Source: Onchidella celtica
Lineage: Eukaryota; Mollusca; Gastropoda; Systellommatophora; Onchidiidae
Assembly: GCA_963931925.1 (NCBI GenBank)
Contig: OZ007571.1
Location: 58,801,625-58,865,624, forward strand
Length of the DNA: 64,000 nt
Direction of reading: 5' to 3'
Every line of letters begins with the position of its first letter. The stretch's first letter is position 1. The position numbers and the translations under genes were made by a program. The notes beneath the pieces were generated by a model. That model had not been told where the DNA came from. It did not search any database and saw only the letters and a program-made list of their open reading frames with translations. Positions 32,379 through 43,991 of the stretch are shown piece by piece.

Positions 32379-35300
32379 ATGCTGGTATTGTCTCTGAACT
32401 GCAGAGGCTTAAATAAAAAAATTAAACGTGTATTTATTTTTAAAAAATGCAGAAAGTACGATATCGCATGTTTACAAGAAACGCATGTTACAGATGAACA
32501 GGGAGAAGAGTGGAAGAAAGAATGGGGAGGAGAGATGTTCTATTCCGCTGGTACAAACAGAAGTAAAGGCCAAATCATACTCGTCAATAAAAATTTTAGT
32601 TTCGAAGAAATCAGACTGGTGTATTCATCCGCGCGGGTTTTAGGTATCAATATTAAAATACGGGGATCAGAATTTTCCATCCTCAACATATACGGCCCAG
32701 TAATGAAAGCAGAAAAAGCATCGTTTATATCTCAGCTGACCCAAACACTGTCTTTATATAATAATAAGATAATATGTGGAGATTTTAATATCGTTCGGGA
32801 TAATAACCTAGATATTGTAGCTGGAGAGCCACATGATCGAAAAGAAATTCTCGAGCTACAAAAAATGACTGACACGCTAGACTTGTTCGACGCGTGGCGT
32901 TGCTACCATGGGACCGAAAAGGATTACACTTGGGCCAGAAAAACACCTTTTATAGCTAGAAGGTTAGATTACATATTTTGTGATAACAACCTATTAGCCC
33001 ACATCGAAAATGCTTATCATGAAATTGTTACACTCAGCGACCACAAAGGGGTCATAGCAAAAATATGTACTGCTTCATTTAAAAAAGGACCATCAATCTG
33101 GAAATTCAACAACTCACTGCTGGAAGATGATAATTTCATTCTGGAAATGAATATGCTCATTGACGTTTTTATTCGGGACAACTTAGAGCTTGAGCCGACT
33201 ATTAAATGGGAACTTTTAAAAACTGAAATGAAATCTCTCTGCATACAATATTCGAAAACAAAGACCCAGCTCAGGAAAAATAAAGAACGAGATTTAGAAC
33301 TAGATATTGAAAGGGTAAATAAGCAGTTACTCGCAGAACCGAGTAATGAAAACCTACAAAAAGAAATGGCAATCTTAAAACAGAACTTAGAAGTATTTCT
33401 TTTATACAAAGCAAGGGGGGCTCAGATAAGATCGAGAGTTAAGTGGATAGAGGAGGGCGAAAAGAACACAAAATACTTCCTATCATTAGAAAAGAGAAAG
33501 GGGACTGCAAACACTATTTATGAACTAAGGGTGAATGATAACGCCTTCAAAAAGCCATTAGAAATATTGAATCAGATTCGACAGTTTTTTGAAAACTTGT
33601 ATAAGAAAGAGAGTGCAGAAACCGATGTAAAGTCATTATTGAATAGCTATTTAGAAAATATCGAATACCCAGTATTAGATGAAAGCGAAAAAGAAATAAT
33701 GGAAGATAAGATTACAGTAGAAGAACTTGGATACGCACTATCTAAACTTAATAATGAGTCAGCACCTGGGAGTGATGGACTGACGACTCCCTTTTATAAG
33801 TGTTTCTGGGGACGACTGAAAACATTGTTGTGGGAAAGTCTGTCCGACTCAGTGATAAAGGGAGAGCTTACAACAACGCAAAAAAGGGGCGTAATTACAC
33901 TACTGCATAAGGGAAACAACTTAGAGAGAAATAATATAAATAATTGGAGACCAGTGAGCCTTACTAATACAGATTATAAAATTTTCTCTAAATGGTTAGC
34001 GCTGAAACTTCAAAGGGTTATGGAGAAACTTATACATAATAATCAGGTGGGTTTTATCAAAGGCAGATCGATCTCAAATTTGATTCGTACTATAGATGAT
34101 TGTATGACCCTATTAAGGAAAGAGGAAGATGGGGCAGGTATCTTAGTCTCGCTAGATTTCCAAAAGGCGTTCGATAGTATTGATAAAAAAGCAATCATAT
34201 ATGCACTTGAAGCTTTCAATTTTGGCAATAACTTTATTCAATATATTAAAACATTGATACGAAATACTGAAAGCTGTGTAAAAAATGGAGGCTGGGTCTC
34301 AAACTGGTTTAAAACGGAACGCGGAGTGAGGCAAGGCTGTTGTGTCAGCCCTCTACTTTTTATTTTAGTGGCAGAAATTATGGCCATTAAGGTAAGATAT
34401 AATTCGCATATAAAATGCATACAATTAAAAAATACCCTGGATAATAAATTATACCAATACGCAGATGATGTAACATTGATGTTAAACCACACTAATGATT
34501 TGAGAGAAGCTCTTAGAGACATCGAAACATTCGGGGAATGCTCAGGGTTGAAATTAAATAAAAACAAATGCAAGGGGATGGAAATAGGTGATAGGATTGT
34601 GGGAACCTGTGATGTGGGAATATCGTGGCTTAAGAAAGGAGATAATATGAAAATACTGGGCATTTATTTTAATGCTGATCAAGAAATATCATGCGTAGAA
34701 GAGAACTGGAATGAAAGGATAAGAAAAATTGAAGAAATCATTCAAAGATGGAAAAGACGCAATTTATCATGTTATGGTAAAATAACTGTGGTAAAGAGCC
34801 TTCTATTGTCACAGCTGAGCTACATAATACAGTCCCTGAGTTTACCGCAAAATATATTGCAAGAAATAGATACTAAGATATTTAAATTCATTTGGCAGAA
34901 AAAATATTCAAATAAGAAAGCATTTGAGAAGGTAAAAAGAACTGTAATTTGCAAAGAATTCTCTAAAGGAGGTTTAGGTATGATTAGTTTAAAGGATCAG
35001 CAGAAAGTGTTTCTAATGAAGTGGATGAAAGGGGTGACATCGAAAAGTAATAGAATGAATGAAGGACGTGTAAATACTTCTGAACACTTTTTCTCACAAT
35101 TGGGAGGGAGCAAATACTTCGTAGAAGGTAATTTAAGCATCAAACATAAGGTAAAAATAAATAATATCAAATCTTTATTCTGGAGAACTGTAGCTAGTAC
35201 CTGGATAGAGGCCAAGGATACAAAAGTAGTAGAATACGATATGGATAACCTCTTACAACAAGATTTATTAAATCAACCTTTATTTAATAATACATTGTTT

Positions 35301-36116
35301 CAATACAAAAGAAAACTCCTTTTTTTCCCAAAATGGATTGAAGCAAATATTAGATATGTATATGACATATGGAATGAGGAAGGGGTAATTAGAAAGGAGA
35401 TAATACAGGAAAAGATAGGAAATTATCCAGGACTACTGTTTGAATATAATGCAATGGCAAATGCCTTTACGGAAAACCAGAGGAAATTATTAAACAGAGT
35501 CACAAAGGACATGATTAAGGAAGCAATAGTGAGATCCCGTAAGCTGCCTGAGCATGTAGAATCTTTCTTTGCCAAAACTAATAAGCAGATACGAAATTCG
35601 TTTTTAAACACGAGAGATGGCACTATTTGTGGAGTGAGCTTTTGGAAAAGAAAGATGGATATAGATATAACAAAATATTTTATGATAGCAAAGAATGCAT
35701 CTCGTGAAAGTAGACTTAGGCTTCTTCACTTCAAATTAATACATAATATCTATCCCACCAACATACTACTTACACGAATAGGAATAAAATCATCGGAAAA
35801 CTGTGCATATTGTAATGAAAGAGACTATATAGAACATTTCTTCTATCATTGTAAGAAAGTCAGAGAATTTTGGTATCATATTGGCCAGATCATCTTCATG
35901 AAAACAGGCTATAAATTAGACATGGACGAAGTGACAGCACTCTTTGGGATAGTTAAAGAAGACCATAACGAATGTACAAGTAAGAGGATAAATATTATAA
36001 ATCACATTATACTAATAGCCAAATTATGTATAAGTAAGATGAAATATGGAACCATGAATAACGTTTTCCACATCTTCGAAATAGAATGGCAGAATAGGGA
36101 ACATTTAATGGAATAG
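32379..36116 (+). CDS. LINE ORF2: APE endonuclease plus reverse transcriptase, 1245 aa
   Basis: The first ATG in frame is 32379; the frame is open back to the ORF1 stop at 32301. Endonuclease domain, about residues 1-230: LSLNCRGLN, QETH, NIYGP, GDFN, SDHKG. Reverse transcriptase, about 455-730: APGSDG, SLDFQKAFDS, GVRQGCCVSPLLF and the catalytic YADD at ~694-697. A C-terminal zinc-binding segment CAYC...HFFYHC begins near 1142. These are in L1-clade order. The enzyme nicks target DNA and primes reverse transcription from it. No stop or frameshift interrupts it. Confidence 0.92.
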   Translation: MLVLSLNCRGLNKKIKRVFIFKKCRKYDIACLQETHVTDEQGEEWKKEWGGEMFYSAGTNRSKGQIILVNKNFSFEEIRLVYSSARVLGINIKIRGSEFSILNIYGPVMKAEKASFISQLTQTLSLYNNKIICGDFNIVRDNNLDIVAGEPHDRKEILELQKMTDTLDLFDAWRCYHGTEKDYTWARKTPFIARRLDYIFCDNNLLAHIENAYHEIVTLSDHKGVIAKICTASFKKGPSIWKFNNSLLEDDNFILEMNMLIDVFIRDNLELEPTIKWELLKTEMKSLCIQYSKTKTQLRKNKERDLELDIERVNKQLLAEPSNENLQKEMAILKQNLEVFLLYKARGAQIRSRVKWIEEGEKNTKYFLSLEKRKGTANTIYELRVNDNAFKKPLEILNQIRQFFENLYKKESAETDVKSLLNSYLENIEYPVLDESEKEIMEDKITVEELGYALSKLNNESAPGSDGLTTPFYKCFWGRLKTLLWESLSDSVIKGELTTTQKRGVITLLHKGNNLERNNINNWRPVSLTNTDYKIFSKWLALKLQRVMEKLIHNNQVGFIKGRSISNLIRTIDDCMTLLRKEEDGAGILVSLDFQKAFDSIDKKAIIYALEAFNFGNNFIQYIKTLIRNTESCVKNGGWVSNWFKTERGVRQGCCVSPLLFILVAEIMAIKVRYNSHIKCIQLKNTLDNKLYQYADDVTLMLNHTNDLREALRDIETFGECSGLKLNKNKCKGMEIGDRIVGTCDVGISWLKKGDNMKILGIYFNADQEISCVEENWNERIRKIEEIIQRWKRRNLSCYGKITVVKSLLLSQLSYIIQSLSLPQNILQEIDTKIFKFIWQKKYSNKKAFEKVKRTVICKEFSKGGLGMISLKDQQKVFLMKWMKGVTSKSNRMNEGRVNTSEHFFSQLGGSKYFVEGNLSIKHKVKINNIKSLFWRTVASTWIEAKDTKVVEYDMDNLLQQDLLNQPLFNNTLFQYKRKLLFFPKWIEANIRYVYDIWNEEGVIRKEIIQEKIGNYPGLLFEYNAMANAFTENQRKLLNRVTKDMIKEAIVRSRKLPEHVESFFAKTNKQIRNSFLNTRDGTICGVSFWKRKMDIDITKYFMIAKNASRESRLRLLHFKLIHNIYPTNILLTRIGIKSSENCAYCNERDYIEHFFYHCKKVREFWYHIGQIIFMKTGYKLDMDEVTALFGIVKEDHNECTSKRINIINHIILIAKLCISKMKYGTMNNVFHIFEIEWQNREHLME

Positions 36117-36352
36117 CTATTTTGTACAGACAAGTTGTTTTTGATTGTTGGTGTGCCATGAGAGGTTTTGATACCCATAACTCAACTTGGGTTTCATTAG
36201 ACTGATGACATTTGATATGACCGCATAATTAGCCACCAGTATCGAGAAAGTGATCATCGTCTATGGCATATTAAAAAGTTGTGTCTTGCAGAGAGTTAAT
36301 AGAGATAACGTAGATGGCGGATGAAAGTGAAATAAAAGCAAAAAAAAAAAAG

Positions 36353-36699
36353 GGCAATGACGAAAGGTGAAAAATGCGAAACCAATTACATTCCAAAGTG
36401 CATGAAGTAAAGTTAGATTAAATACAGGTGTTCCTATTGTTATTATGATACTGATAGCTTAGACAATATTAAACACCTTTTTTTATGTCTCTGTGTCATT
36501 CATTGCATCTTTACCAGTAATTCATACACCTCAATTTTTCCCTCTTGACCAGTTTTTTAAAAAAGGACAGTTCTTATCGTTATTGTTTTTTTTTATTTTT
36601 TCATCATGTTCGATTTTGTTTGAACAGTTAATTTCTCTGAATGTTCAGAGCTAGAGTTTAGGATTTGTTGAGACTAGGACTATTTTCCCTTTTCCTGAA
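36353..36699. other. Unique-looking AT-rich DNA, no feature seen
   Basis: Short T-rich runs only. Confidence 0.4.
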
Positions 36700-37225
36700 T
36701 TACAAACTCGTCAGCTGGTAACGAAAAAACCTAAAGGGTTCGAGAACAGCCGACAACAAAGTATTCAGTACACTATTATTTATTATCTATACTTTCGGTA
36801 TATCTTAACAGATCTTTTATTTAATCTGTAATTCATTAATATTTTGTCTTATTCATTCAGTATTTTTAGTTACTGGAAGCACATGTACATGAAAAACTGA
36901 TTATATACCAGCGGATGTAACTGAATTACAAAACCGTCAGCTGATAATGAAAAAACCTAAAGGGTTCGAGAACAGCCGACAACAAAGTATTCAGTACACT
37001 ATTATTTATTATCTATACTTTCGGTATATCTTAACAGATCTTTTATTTAATCTATAATTCATTAATATTTTGTCTTATTCATTCAGTATTTTTAGTTGCT
37101 GGAAGCACATGTACATGAAAAACTGATTATATACCAGCGGATGTAACTGAATTACAAAACCGTCAGCTGATAATGAAAAAACCTAAAGGGTTCGAGAACA
37201 GCCGACTACAAAGTATTCAGTACAG
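36700..37225. repeat. 226-bp tandem repeat, ~2.3 copies
   Basis: The motif AAAAAACCTAAAGGGTTCGA recurs at exact 226-bp spacing (CCT at 36730, 36956 and 37182). Copies differ at only a few positions (for example ACTCGTCAGCTGGTAAC against AACCGTCAGCTGATAAT). The near identity points to recent duplication. Confidence 0.9.
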
Positions 37226-40200
37226 GACACTGCTAAAATACATGGCAGAAGCCCACTGGGTTTGATTTCTCTCTTACCTAGGAATATTCTTATTTCTATA
37301 TTTTATTTAATCTTATCTACTTTTTCAATTGCTAGACTATTTAGTCTTATCTAATTTTTCAATTGCTAGACTTGCAAAAAAAAAACACTTTATAATAATC
37401 TAAGCAAACTTAATAGCAATATCTAATTTCTGAGTCATGCACTGAATGAATGCATTAAAATTCGCATTTCAATCTGAGCCAAAAAAAAAAAAAAAGGCTT
37501 GCGGTTGTGGGGGCTCTCTCGTACCAGCCTGTTTTATTATATTCTCTCGTTCTCATCCTTTAACAGACAGCGCGACAAACAGTTCTATAGCCCCAAATCT
37601 TGAGAAAAATGGACGCAGTGTCAGAAATGGAGAACACAGTTTAACATGCGTTGCCCTTTTACAGTGGGAAAACTCCCCAAAGCTAATTTTGTCCCCCTAA
37701 AAGGTCACTTTAAAATCAATGAACTTGCTAAAAAAAGAAAAAGCTAAAAAGGTGAACACTCGAAGAAAGCAGGGATTCTCAAAATGCGAGTTTTGAAGGC
37801 TTCAGCAATGACTGGGGTCAATTCCCAAAGAGAGCGAGTACCAATGTTTCTGCAGGCTTTCCCGTTACTAATGCAGGTACTATTTCTCACTACAACCATT
37901 AATCATAATGTAGTTACAATGAAGAGGGTGGAAAAGTCGGGCAGAGAGTCACTTGTATGGTGACAAACTTGTATGCAAAAATTGGATTCTGTCTGTTGAT
38001 ATGTTCCAAATAAATTATAAAAAAAACAACAACACCAGCGAAAGAAACAACTGATTACGTTTACTTGGATATATGTTTGTAAATGAACTGGTGCTGTTCC
38101 AACATTTTCAACTGCTAATATGACTATTGGTGTACTGTAGTAGCTACCACTATAATCATTGTAACAACCTATAGTCAACGTAACCATGACTTTTGCCGGT
38201 GCTAAACGTAGTACAAACTGTGTAACTGTGGTGAAATGCAACAAAATTCCAGACCCACACTGAATTTCTTTTTGTTTTTAAAAATGTGTTGAGAGAAGCA
38301 GCTAAGGGATAATATCTTTGTTACTGAGCTTAGCAAGTTAAACAACAGAGACATCGAGGATGATAACTTTTAAAAAGTACATCAGTGGTATGAAATTTCT
38401 CCATTTCCGTGGCTCTGGAGACGCTACAAGGTCTTCGTAGTACACCACTTGAAACTGAACAAAATGAAATAGCTTCAATACTTATGGGACAATTTTTATC
38501 CAGTTTTGCGAACATGCAAATATTAGAAAAATTACATGTATAAAAACGTCAACGCTTTTAGTTCAACTAATTTTCAAGGGTGTCATGTCGAACTGCAAGT
38601 AATTTGAAATGTTCAAGCCAATTTTTAATGTCGTAAGTGCTGCAGTTACTGACAACACGTCTTAATTTTGGTCAAAGTCTTCAAATATATTATATGTGCG
38701 TACTAACACCCAATTCAAATTTGAGAAAACGGCAGGGAAAAACAGTTTTATTACCGACCCCTGAAATGAAATTCGGAATGAGTCTTTCATAAGACTAATC
38801 GATCTAAGAGTGAAGCAATAAATCAACGAACCCTGGGGATGCTTAGATTCCAGGGCGTGAGAACCGTTCGATCATGGGGAAAACCCGTGCTCTTTACACT
38901 TACAAGGATAATTAGAAAACACGCACCCGCATAAGGTAGGATTGAGTGTCGACAAAAGGAAACATTAAGGACCAAAACACACGGGACAGGTATCGGCAGT
39001 ACAGACAGTGACGGAGAAAAGTGTACAATTAACAACGACCTATACTTCAGAAATCGCAACGGTTTTTGATAGCGGTCAGTAAAGCGTTTTCTCTTAAGTT
39101 ATTCGAACTTACACGCAGCCTTCCATCCTGCTTTCCAACAGACAACTTTTCAGCTTGTCACTATTTGACATGAAGCGGGAAAAACCCAGATGTTATTGTT
39201 AAGCTGACCCTGAGCTTCAGTGAGTCTATCGCAGAGTCAAAATAGATGCAATGTTTCAAAACCGTTTCGTTAAATCTTTTCTGCGCAGAAGTCGTACAAA
39301 GGAGCTTTTGGACGAATAAACAGCCATCTCAACATTTGAGTCAGGGACTTGTTCGATCGAGCCATATCGCCAGACAAGGTTTTATTTTGGTCATTTCGTC
39401 TCTGAAAATCTAAGCTTATTGTGGCAAAATACAGAAATCTGACCCCAATCTTGCCCCTAAATTTTTTTCGAAAACTTCACTATGTAGACAAAATCTACAC
39501 TGGCTACATGTCTCATATAAATATTAAATATCACCTATTAAAAAAAATAAAGTTTAAGCATGGTATTTTCAAGAACAATGTTTTACTCTTTCCAGAAACT
39601 GATCAATAAATAGGTATGGAATAGAGGAGTGTGGACATTTTCAAATCCACAAGAATGAAACAACAACAAGAACCAAAAAAAAAGTCTTATTGGTTTGTTT
39701 CACTTGGCGTCAAAAAGTTGCGTTTTTCTCATTAATTCTTCTTTCTCTATCTCAAAAGATCTACTGACATAAAGTTGCAGATTTATTGCGAAAATTTGTC
39801 CATTGACTCCAGACCCCATAGAACATTGCATCAAAGTACAGCTTTTTTTTGTATGATTATTTTACTTTACCACCTCCCGCCGCGATGTACTAGAAAAGCA
39901 TTTTGAAAAAAAACAAAACAAACATATATCAGACAATGGGCTGGTTTTGCATGACCTAACAGAACTTGCATTTTTTCCATTTGTTAAATTACATTTTCTC
40001 AAAATAGCTACGGAGTTGGGCATGGCAATCTACAGTACACTTTTGGTGACGTAAATGAAGCATACCAGTGCGTCGCATGAGGTCCAGAGGTGTCACTTCC
40101 AGGTGACAAGGGTTTTTCCAAGATTGATACATACCTGAGTTGCAGTTTGTCTTGAGGCCAGCGGGTCCTCGTACTCTGGTTAGGCCGAACACTTCTGCAG

Positions 40201-42374
40201 GGGCGAGAGCTTACCTTGATCACAGACAATATAATAAAGCGATAAGGACTGAAACTTGATGGCTAAAAATACACCGGATTTGGGGGGGGGGGGGGTTGGG
40301 AAATTGGGCTCGGATGACACAGTGGACACTGTCTTTAGTTTACTATTTTGCCATTAAATTATTCAAATTCGTAAATTAATTGGGATGATAGTTCAGAAAA
40401 GGGCGAATGGTATGGATGACGAGTGTCACTGAAAGTTATGTGTTCACTAAAAATGATTAATTGAGAACAACAATGAAATATGTGATGAATTGTAAAATAT
40501 CTGTTATTACATTATTGCTTTCAGTCGTACATTTTTCGTCATTATCAAAGCTTTTCGGAAGTAATTATTTATTACGGAGGTGTTTTGGAATTTTTTTTTT
40601 AACACTCAGATTTCCCGCAGTTCGGAGATTATCTGTCCTCTCCCTTGCCAGGCTGGTGGTCATTTCAGAATAGAAGCTCTAGTTTTCTAATATTTCATAG
40701 GGCTTAGAGTTAGAGATAAGGTTAAGCTGATCGTCATCGACCCCCCTCCCCCCCCGCCAAAAAAAAATAAAAAATAAAATTATCCTATCAGTCTTCAATT
40801 GGCGTATCCGGCCGGAATATTTCTTTGAAGTTATAATGGTCACCTGAGCAAAATAGCTGTTTGCAAATTATAATCTGTGGTTTGATAAAATGATAAAAAT
40901 GGTTCCTTCCATTGAGGTATACTGTCCAAATGAGAAACATTCTTCAGAGCGTTCATTTTGAGGGGTTTGTAAAATAAATTAAAGAACGGGGGGCAGGTAT
41001 TAAGTGGGGGTAATCTAAAGAACCATAAAAACATCCATCCTGACGATTAATGCGACAAGGATGCCCTGCGATCCCCATCACACCGACCGTCCTAAAGCGA
41101 TACCCTTCAGCCGCCATTCTGAGTTCAGTGTGGGGGCCATGTGCCTCAAAGGGAATTCTTCCCATAAAAGAGAATATCTCTGGAAACGGGGCAAGAATGA
41201 CAACTTGTATGTATTTTATTATTAATTATTATTATCATTATTATTATTTTATTGTTGTTTTTGAACTGCTATTATCATTATTGATGTGCTTGTTTGTTTG
41301 CTCATGAATACAACTCCGTAATTTCTCTCCATCCAAATAAGCCTGAGTGTTTTGTTATAGGCCTAGTCCTACTCCCCAAGATTGTATAAATTTTAATATT
41401 TTATTCAAGCGCAAAATAAAGCTGACAAGTCTTACCCTGTTCCTATGTCAGATCTACTGAGCAACTACTAACAAACGGGAATAACGATAACGCAGGACAA
41501 ACTAGAATTTACAACGAGAAAAATCAGAAAAAGAGGACTGAAAATAACACAAGAACATTTCAGTGCAGTTTGTACTTTAATCTCAAAATGTCGTTGAGCG
41601 AGCACAGGACAAGCCAGCCTTATGATTATACTGTTCAAAGTCTTCTCAAGCGAACTGCAACATGCAAACATGAGCTAACATTACAACAACAAAAATATGG
41701 TCAAACTCTAGGTCAGTACAAACTGTTACTACAAGGTAAGAATCCAGTGACTCGAATAGTTTGGAGAATACACGGACAAACAAGTGGAGGATTACCGAAT
41801 CCAGTTATCTTGAGCTGACGGGTGGATGTACGGGCAAGACTAAGGGTTAGAAACAGGTTTGATATTAGATCTGAGATTGGGGATAGGATTAGTAAACTGT
41901 TTTCTTTCAAGTTTAAACAGTTTTAACATCTTTTCTCGGTGTTGTCCCATTGATAGGCTCGAATGTGCTTTCTGGAGGTTATCAGATTCGGTAATCCTTC
42001 CAAAACAAGTACTTTCTCTGTCAAAGTATAAATGTCGTAAGTGCTCAATTAATGAATTAATCAATGTCTAAGAACAAATAAACAAGCATGCATATCATAT
42101 AAGCAGACAAATCTTAAATAAATCGATCAATAACTTAATGCTGGGGCAAGTAAGTAAACAAATGGGAAGAGTTCCGAATGTCCCAACTATCCAATTAAAA
42201 CGTCAAAAAAGGGGATTGTTTTTTTAAAATTTATTTCTATCCTTAACTATATCCATATCATTTACCCTAACTTTTTCCTAACTCTAACCCCATTCCTCAT
42301 CCGAAATCTATCCCCAATTATCCCTAACCCCAATTGTATCTGTTCAAAGTGGTCGGAACGTACGGACTCTTTCC

Positions 42375-42409
<35 letters not shown>

Positions 42410-42429
42410 ATAGATAAATGTATAACGAA

Positions 42430-42468
<39 letters not shown>

Positions 42469-43061
42469 ATCGAGGGGTTTGTGCCATTGTTGTTTGAGGC
42501 TTTGTCATGAAAGTGGTTCTCTCACTCCTAATTTCATTATTATAGCCTAAGTGTCATTCCAACAGATGAAAAACATATCGAGATATGTATTTGTGACCTT
42601 ATGTTTTATAAATGCGTTTTAGCCCTTACAGATCAAACTTCAATCTTCATTTTCTCGAAAAGGCCAAAAAGCACATACAACAATATGGCAAACACCCGAT
42701 GAAATAAACAAGTAAATGAATAAATAAATTTTAATGTACTCACCCTCCGTTGCCCACAGGGTAGAAGTTATACTTTATGATTAAAATTTTCGTAGATTGA
42801 AGGGACAACAGTAGAAGTGAGATTTAATGTCCTCGTGAGTTGGAAAGCTCATTAGTTCTCTATGAGCTCAATATCCACCACGGAATTTTTATGAGGCAAC
42901 AGTGTGGCCAGAATTACAAATTTTCGCTGATTAATCAGAAATAACTTCACGACAATGTGAGCTTTCCAATATGAATGACGGGAAGGACAAAAACAAAAAC
43001 AAGCCCTTCCAAAAAACAAAAACAATAAATGGGGTACATGTCAGCCTTCAATGATCAAGTG
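37226..43061. other. Intergenic, no gene confidently recognised
   Basis: Contains poly-A and poly-G runs, a TTA-rich tract (41214-41275) and the AAAT microsatellite at 42378-42472. A few short frames with possible splice signals were considered and not accepted (see rejected list). Confidence 0.45.
42378..42472. repeat. AAAT tetranucleotide microsatellite
   Basis: Two runs of AAAT, each about 9-11 units, split by a short GATAAATGTATAACG spacer. Confidence 0.9.
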
Positions 43062-43983
43062 CAGCGGTTCTTAACTTGTGACCCCATCCTCCGGGATCAT
43101 TTTTTTTGCTTTGGGGGGCGGGGGAATTCTCAGATTTCAGAAACTGACTCTATATGTGTTGTAAAAGTACAGCCTCGCTTTCATTTTTCCCATTTCAGAT
43201 TTTCCTGCATGTGTACACGATAATTAGCACTCAGATTCATTTTAATCTCTTTTACACAATTCCACTAACCCATAACGCTGCCAGATATGGCACTAATGAG
43301 GTCGTCAACATGTAACATGGCTGGCCAAACTTGCTCAACGTAAGAGCCACATACGATAAACTCCAGATGTTCGAGGGCCACAAGATATGAACAAAATTTA
43401 CACACGCGATTTTATTGTTACATACATATTTTGTTACAAACATTTTATATAATATAAAGAAATATATATATATACAACACTATTTACTCCATGTATGCAA
43501 TTTTTTTTTTTTTACCTGTTAATTTGTAATAGTTTCAGTAATCACAAAGTACACATCACATACATACCAAATTTAATGTTTTCAAAACCTTGACTGCTGA
43601 TTGTTTTAACTCTACTATCGAATACGGCAAGGAACAATGGGAACGTCTAAGAAGAAGGTTCGAATTTGCATTTCAGTAACAAAATTAGACTGCCAAAAAT
43701 AAAACTACTTGGGTATAAAAGAGATCTCTTCAATGATATTTATATGTCTAAGTAAATATCTGGTCAAAACACGGAGGAACATAATTATTTCACCGAGCCG
43801 CACATTCAAGGTCAAAGAGCTGCAGGTGGCTCGCGAGCCGCGATTTAGCAACTCCTGATATATTTTCTGGCGGAATTCTGGGTAATTTAAAAAAAATAAT
43901 AAATTGGCTGAATATAGAGGGAAATATAGCTAGGAGAAGTGAATGATGAGGGAAACAGGTCTGAAAAAGGTTTAGAACCACTG
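43062..43983. mobile_element. hAT-like non-autonomous element (~920 bp)
   Basis: The left end starts CAGCGGTTCTTAAC and the right end, read inward, starts CAGTGGTTCTAAAC, a typical hAT terminus. Flanks are ATCAAGTG (43054-43061) and ATAAAATG (43984-43991), 6 of 8 matching, consistent with an aged 8-bp duplication. No transposase gene is present. A second hAT-like segment sits inside. Confidence 0.55.
43316..43857. mobile_element. Nested hAT-like element (~540 bp)
   Basis: The left end CATGGCTGGCCAAACTTGC and inward-read right end CAGGAGTTGCTAAATCGCGG share spaced matches. The subterminal GAGCCACATAC and CTCGCGAGCCGCG blocks resemble other hAT ends. Flanking 8-mers agree poorly, so the limits are tentative. 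Confidence 0.4.
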
Positions 43984-43991
43984 ATAAAATG

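Larger units (their letters stand above)
31070..36352 (+). mobile_element. Full-length L1/Tx1-like LINE, both ORFs open
   Basis: It consists of a GC-richer 5' region of about 245 bp (from roughly 31070), ORF1, ORF2, a short 3' UTR with an AAATAAAA-type signal and a 12-A tail ending at 36352. The 5' boundary is estimated from the change of base composition, and I could not find a target duplication. Two long undisturbed ORFs imply recent insertion. Confidence 0.8.

Noticed and set aside
31060-36375. Target-site duplication for the full-length LINE
   Set aside because: Only short partial matches (such as GAAAGG) flank it, too weak to call.
37903-38244. Minus-strand 113-codon frame with balanced composition
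   Set aside because: No domain, no clear splice chain, not linked to either host gene.
40137-40197. Minus-strand 60-base exon-like block between CCCCTGCAG and GTATGT
   Set aside because: Good splice signals but no recognisable protein and no neighbouring exons.
41588-41712. Plus-strand ATG frame (MSLSEHRTS...) ending at a good donor (CTAG then GTCAGT)
   Set aside because: It looks like a first exon but no downstream exon or homology could be found.
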